Below are positions 8,661 through 10,316 of a stretch of DNA of 10,316 nucleotides, one piece after another. The notes under the pieces are model-generated. The model made no database searches. It saw only the letters and a list, made by a program, of their open reading frames with translations, and had not been told where the DNA came from. Source of the stretch: Gonapodya sp. JEL0774 (Eukaryota; Monoblepharomycota; Monoblepharidomycetes; Monoblepharidales; Gonapodyaceae); the NCBI GenBank assembly GCA_027604505.1, contig JADIIX010000105.1, positions 64,001 to 74,316 on the forward strand, in the 5' to 3' direction. Made by a program: the position numbers and the translations under genes. Each line of letters begins with the position of its first letter. Position 1 is the first letter of the stretch.

Positions 8661-10069
8661 ATGGCCGTTGACAGTCCCATTCAGTCCAGAGTGCCCGCTG
8701 TCCCCGGTGTCCCCGCCGACCACACGCGGGACTCGGGGTCCCTCCCGCCGGTTGCATCCGCACCTGTCGGGCCCCCTTCTGTCCCACCTGCACTCCCACA
8801 CCCGTCCACACTCACTGAGGTCTCTCTGCGTCTTCTGCCTTCTTCCGCTGTCGCCCCTGTGGACGCAGTCGCCGCAAACTCGGCGCTGTGGAACATTTTG
8901 ATTAGAAACGGCGCAAAATTCGCGCCAAATGCTTCTGTCGACCCTCATCCCAACACCCGTTCACTCAATGGCTCTACACGTGAGTCCAACCTAGATGCTG
9001 GTGGTGGTGGTGGTGGTGGTGCAAAGGCGTGACCGGAATTGGGGCCACGCAGCGATCCGTCGATTCCTTCCGAGATCACAACGTCGCGACATGTGTTTTT
9101 TCTCTGGGGCTGGGACAGTGCGTGCTTGTGCGGGGGACGGCACGGCATGATTACGGACAAGAAGCGCTGAGAATCATCGGGGACTTGGAATAGGTCCCGG
9201 TTGGACTGTGCCAATTCCATCGTGGTGGGACCATCCCTTCTATTCCCTCTTTCCCCTTCTCCACTTTTCTGTGTGTGCTTGTGACCCATTCCTCGGCTGG
9301 TCGGGCACCAACACCATGCCGTCCTCTCTTCTCACCGTCCTCCTTTCCTTCCATTCCTTTCCCCTTCCCTCGGTACCGACCGTCCCATCCACCACCACAA
9401 ATCACTGTTCTCGTCGTCTCGGCTCCCTTCCCTTTTTTCCTCCTGTCCCCCCTTTCCCCACCCCTCTCCGCCCCCTCATCACAAACCTCATCCCACTCCC
9501 GCTCACCTTCCCACAACCAACCACCCCCCCCACCCCCCCCCCCGCAGCCCCCGACCGCCTCTTTGCCTGCCTCTACCTCCGCCACCCCTCCTCCCCCGCC
9601 ACCTCCCCCCCTTCTTACCGCACTGCACTCGCCGCACTCACACCCTCGTCCTCTTCGGTCCCGGCGTCCTCAACCTCCACTCCAACGGACAGGACCAGCA
9701 CCACGAAACCCGTCCTCTCACCCGCCCAGCTAGGTCGGGTCGTGGTGTATGTGTGTCGGCACGACGAGGACGACGACCGGGCCGACATTGGGGCCGCCGG
9801 GGCCGGCACGGGCGGTGTGTCGTCCACCGTCCCTCCTCGTCTATCTATCCCCTCCGCCTTCCTCTCCTCGCTCGGCGTTCCCCCCTGGTCCATCTTCCCT
9901 TCGCTCTCCATCTCCCCACCAGACGACGGCTCGTCGATCCGCGCCCTCGCCACCAACCGGGACCAGGACCAGGTCCAGGCGTGGATAGAACCCACGGCGT
10001 TCATTGTGCTTGACGAGGTGGTGGTCGAGGTGGGAGGGGAAGCGTGGGCGGTGGTGGGGGGGGAGGAAG
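8661..10069 (+). CDS. Unrecognised gene, 5' part, probable two visible exons
   Basis: I do not recognise the product. The model uses exon 8661-8979 and exon 9548 to about 10069, joined across a 568-base intron (donor GTGAGT at 8980, acceptor CCCGCAG ending at 9547) in phase 1. About 280 residues are visible. Residues 1-50 are rich in Pro, Ser and Val and look disordered. More ordered stretches follow: LWNILIRNGAKFAPN in exon 1, and RVVVYV, IPSAFLSSLGV and WIEPTAFIVLDEVVVEV in exon 2. Exon 2 then reaches a TAG at 10078-10080; a donor GTGGGT at 10070 (or GTGGGA at 10030) could remove it, so the 3' end is uncertain. The upstream frame stays open back to 8208; I chose 8661 because composition changes there to the Pro/Ser/Val-rich type. 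The ordered end has a faint look of the N-terminal domain of peroxisomal AAA proteins (Pex6), which is only a guess. Confidence 0.4.
9000..9020 (+). repeat. (GGT)7 trinucleotide repeat
   Basis: Seven GGT units. If the intron at 8980-9547 is retained, they encode seven glycines just before a TGA at 9030-9032; if it is spliced, they are intronic. The splice model gives a longer and more ordered protein, so I favour the intronic reading. Confidence 0.7.
9230..9547 (+). other. Pyrimidine-rich intron segment with C tracts
   Basis: This stretch is strongly C/T on the plus strand and ends in runs of 8 and 11 C (9524-9531, 9533-9543) directly before GCAG. It fits an extended polypyrimidine tract of a 3' splice site. 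The opposite strand carries matching G runs that could fold into a G-quadruplex. Homopolymer length may be misread, but that would not change the coding frame if the stretch is intronic. Confidence 0.5.
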
Positions 10070-10223
10070 GTGGGTTGTAGAGGGGGGGAATTGGGACGGG
10101 AAGCGGGGAGGGGGGAAAGCGGGGACAAGTCACTTGTGTCCGGATGCTCAGCGGTGGTGCTGTCCGTGTTCTGTCCTACCCCTTCCACGTGTTGACCACC
10201 TTTTCCCCACCCCCCGTGCCCCA

Positions 10224-10316
10224 CGCCGGGGGGGGGGCGGCGCCGCCGGCCCCCCCCCCCGCGCCCCCCCCCCCGCCCGCGCCGCCCCCCCCCGCCCCCC
10301 CGCGCCCCCCCGCCGC
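10224..10316. other. G/C-only terminal sequence, probable assembly artefact
   Basis: The last 93 bases contain no A or T, with long C runs broken by single G or CG. A G run, a GGCGGCGCCGCC palindrome and a C run (about 10226-10262) could fold back on each other. No telomere repeat is present. This looks like low-quality homopolymer sequence at a contig end rather than genomic information. Confidence 0.75.

Noticed and set aside
1-10316. Search for CRISPR arrays, insertion sequences, LTRs or target-site duplications
   Set aside because: No spaced direct repeats, terminal repeats or transposase/reverse-transcriptase motifs were recognised.

Overview
The window looks like nuclear DNA of a filamentous fungus, most likely a basidiomycete. 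Three genes can be rebuilt only by removing short GT-AG introns (63 to 178 nt, with one of 363 nt). Two of the products are typically fungal: a prenylated Rho-type GTPase and a secreted, GPI-anchored blue copper protein with the fungal FDSG/YYC-H-M pattern. I saw no bacterial operon structure, CRISPR array, tRNA, rRNA or recognisable transposon. The phylum is an inference from gene style and not proven.

Layout. (1) Positions 54-1164, minus strand: 5' part of a gene for a type II membrane protein. It has a cytoplasmic N-terminus of about 220 residues, one membrane helix and a Thr-rich outer stalk, and it runs off the left edge. (2) 1165-2299: divergent intergenic region with a perfect CRE palindrome and a TATA-like box. 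(3) 2300-3658, plus strand: complete five-exon Rho GTPase gene, 205 residues, ending in a CIII CaaX box. (4) 3659-5316: long region with no firm gene; one minus-strand stretch (3953-4153) could be a last exon. (5) 5317-6482, plus strand: complete seven-exon gene for a 203-residue GPI-anchored cupredoxin with all four type 1 copper ligands. (6) 6483-8660: about 2.2 kb with no gene I can support. (7) 8661 to about 10069, plus strand: probable 5' part of an unrecognised gene with a Pro/Ser-rich N-terminus and one long intron. (8) 10224-10316: sequence made only of G and C, probably a contig-end artefact.

The genes are not an operon. The membrane protein, the Rho GTPase and the GPI cupredoxin all belong to the fungal cell surface or polarity machinery in a broad sense, but nothing in the sequence shows that they act together. 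I found no convincing undescribed system. The points most worth checking are the substituted guanine-binding and switch residues of the Rho protein, the micro-exon structure of the cupredoxin gene, and the two truncated genes at the edges.
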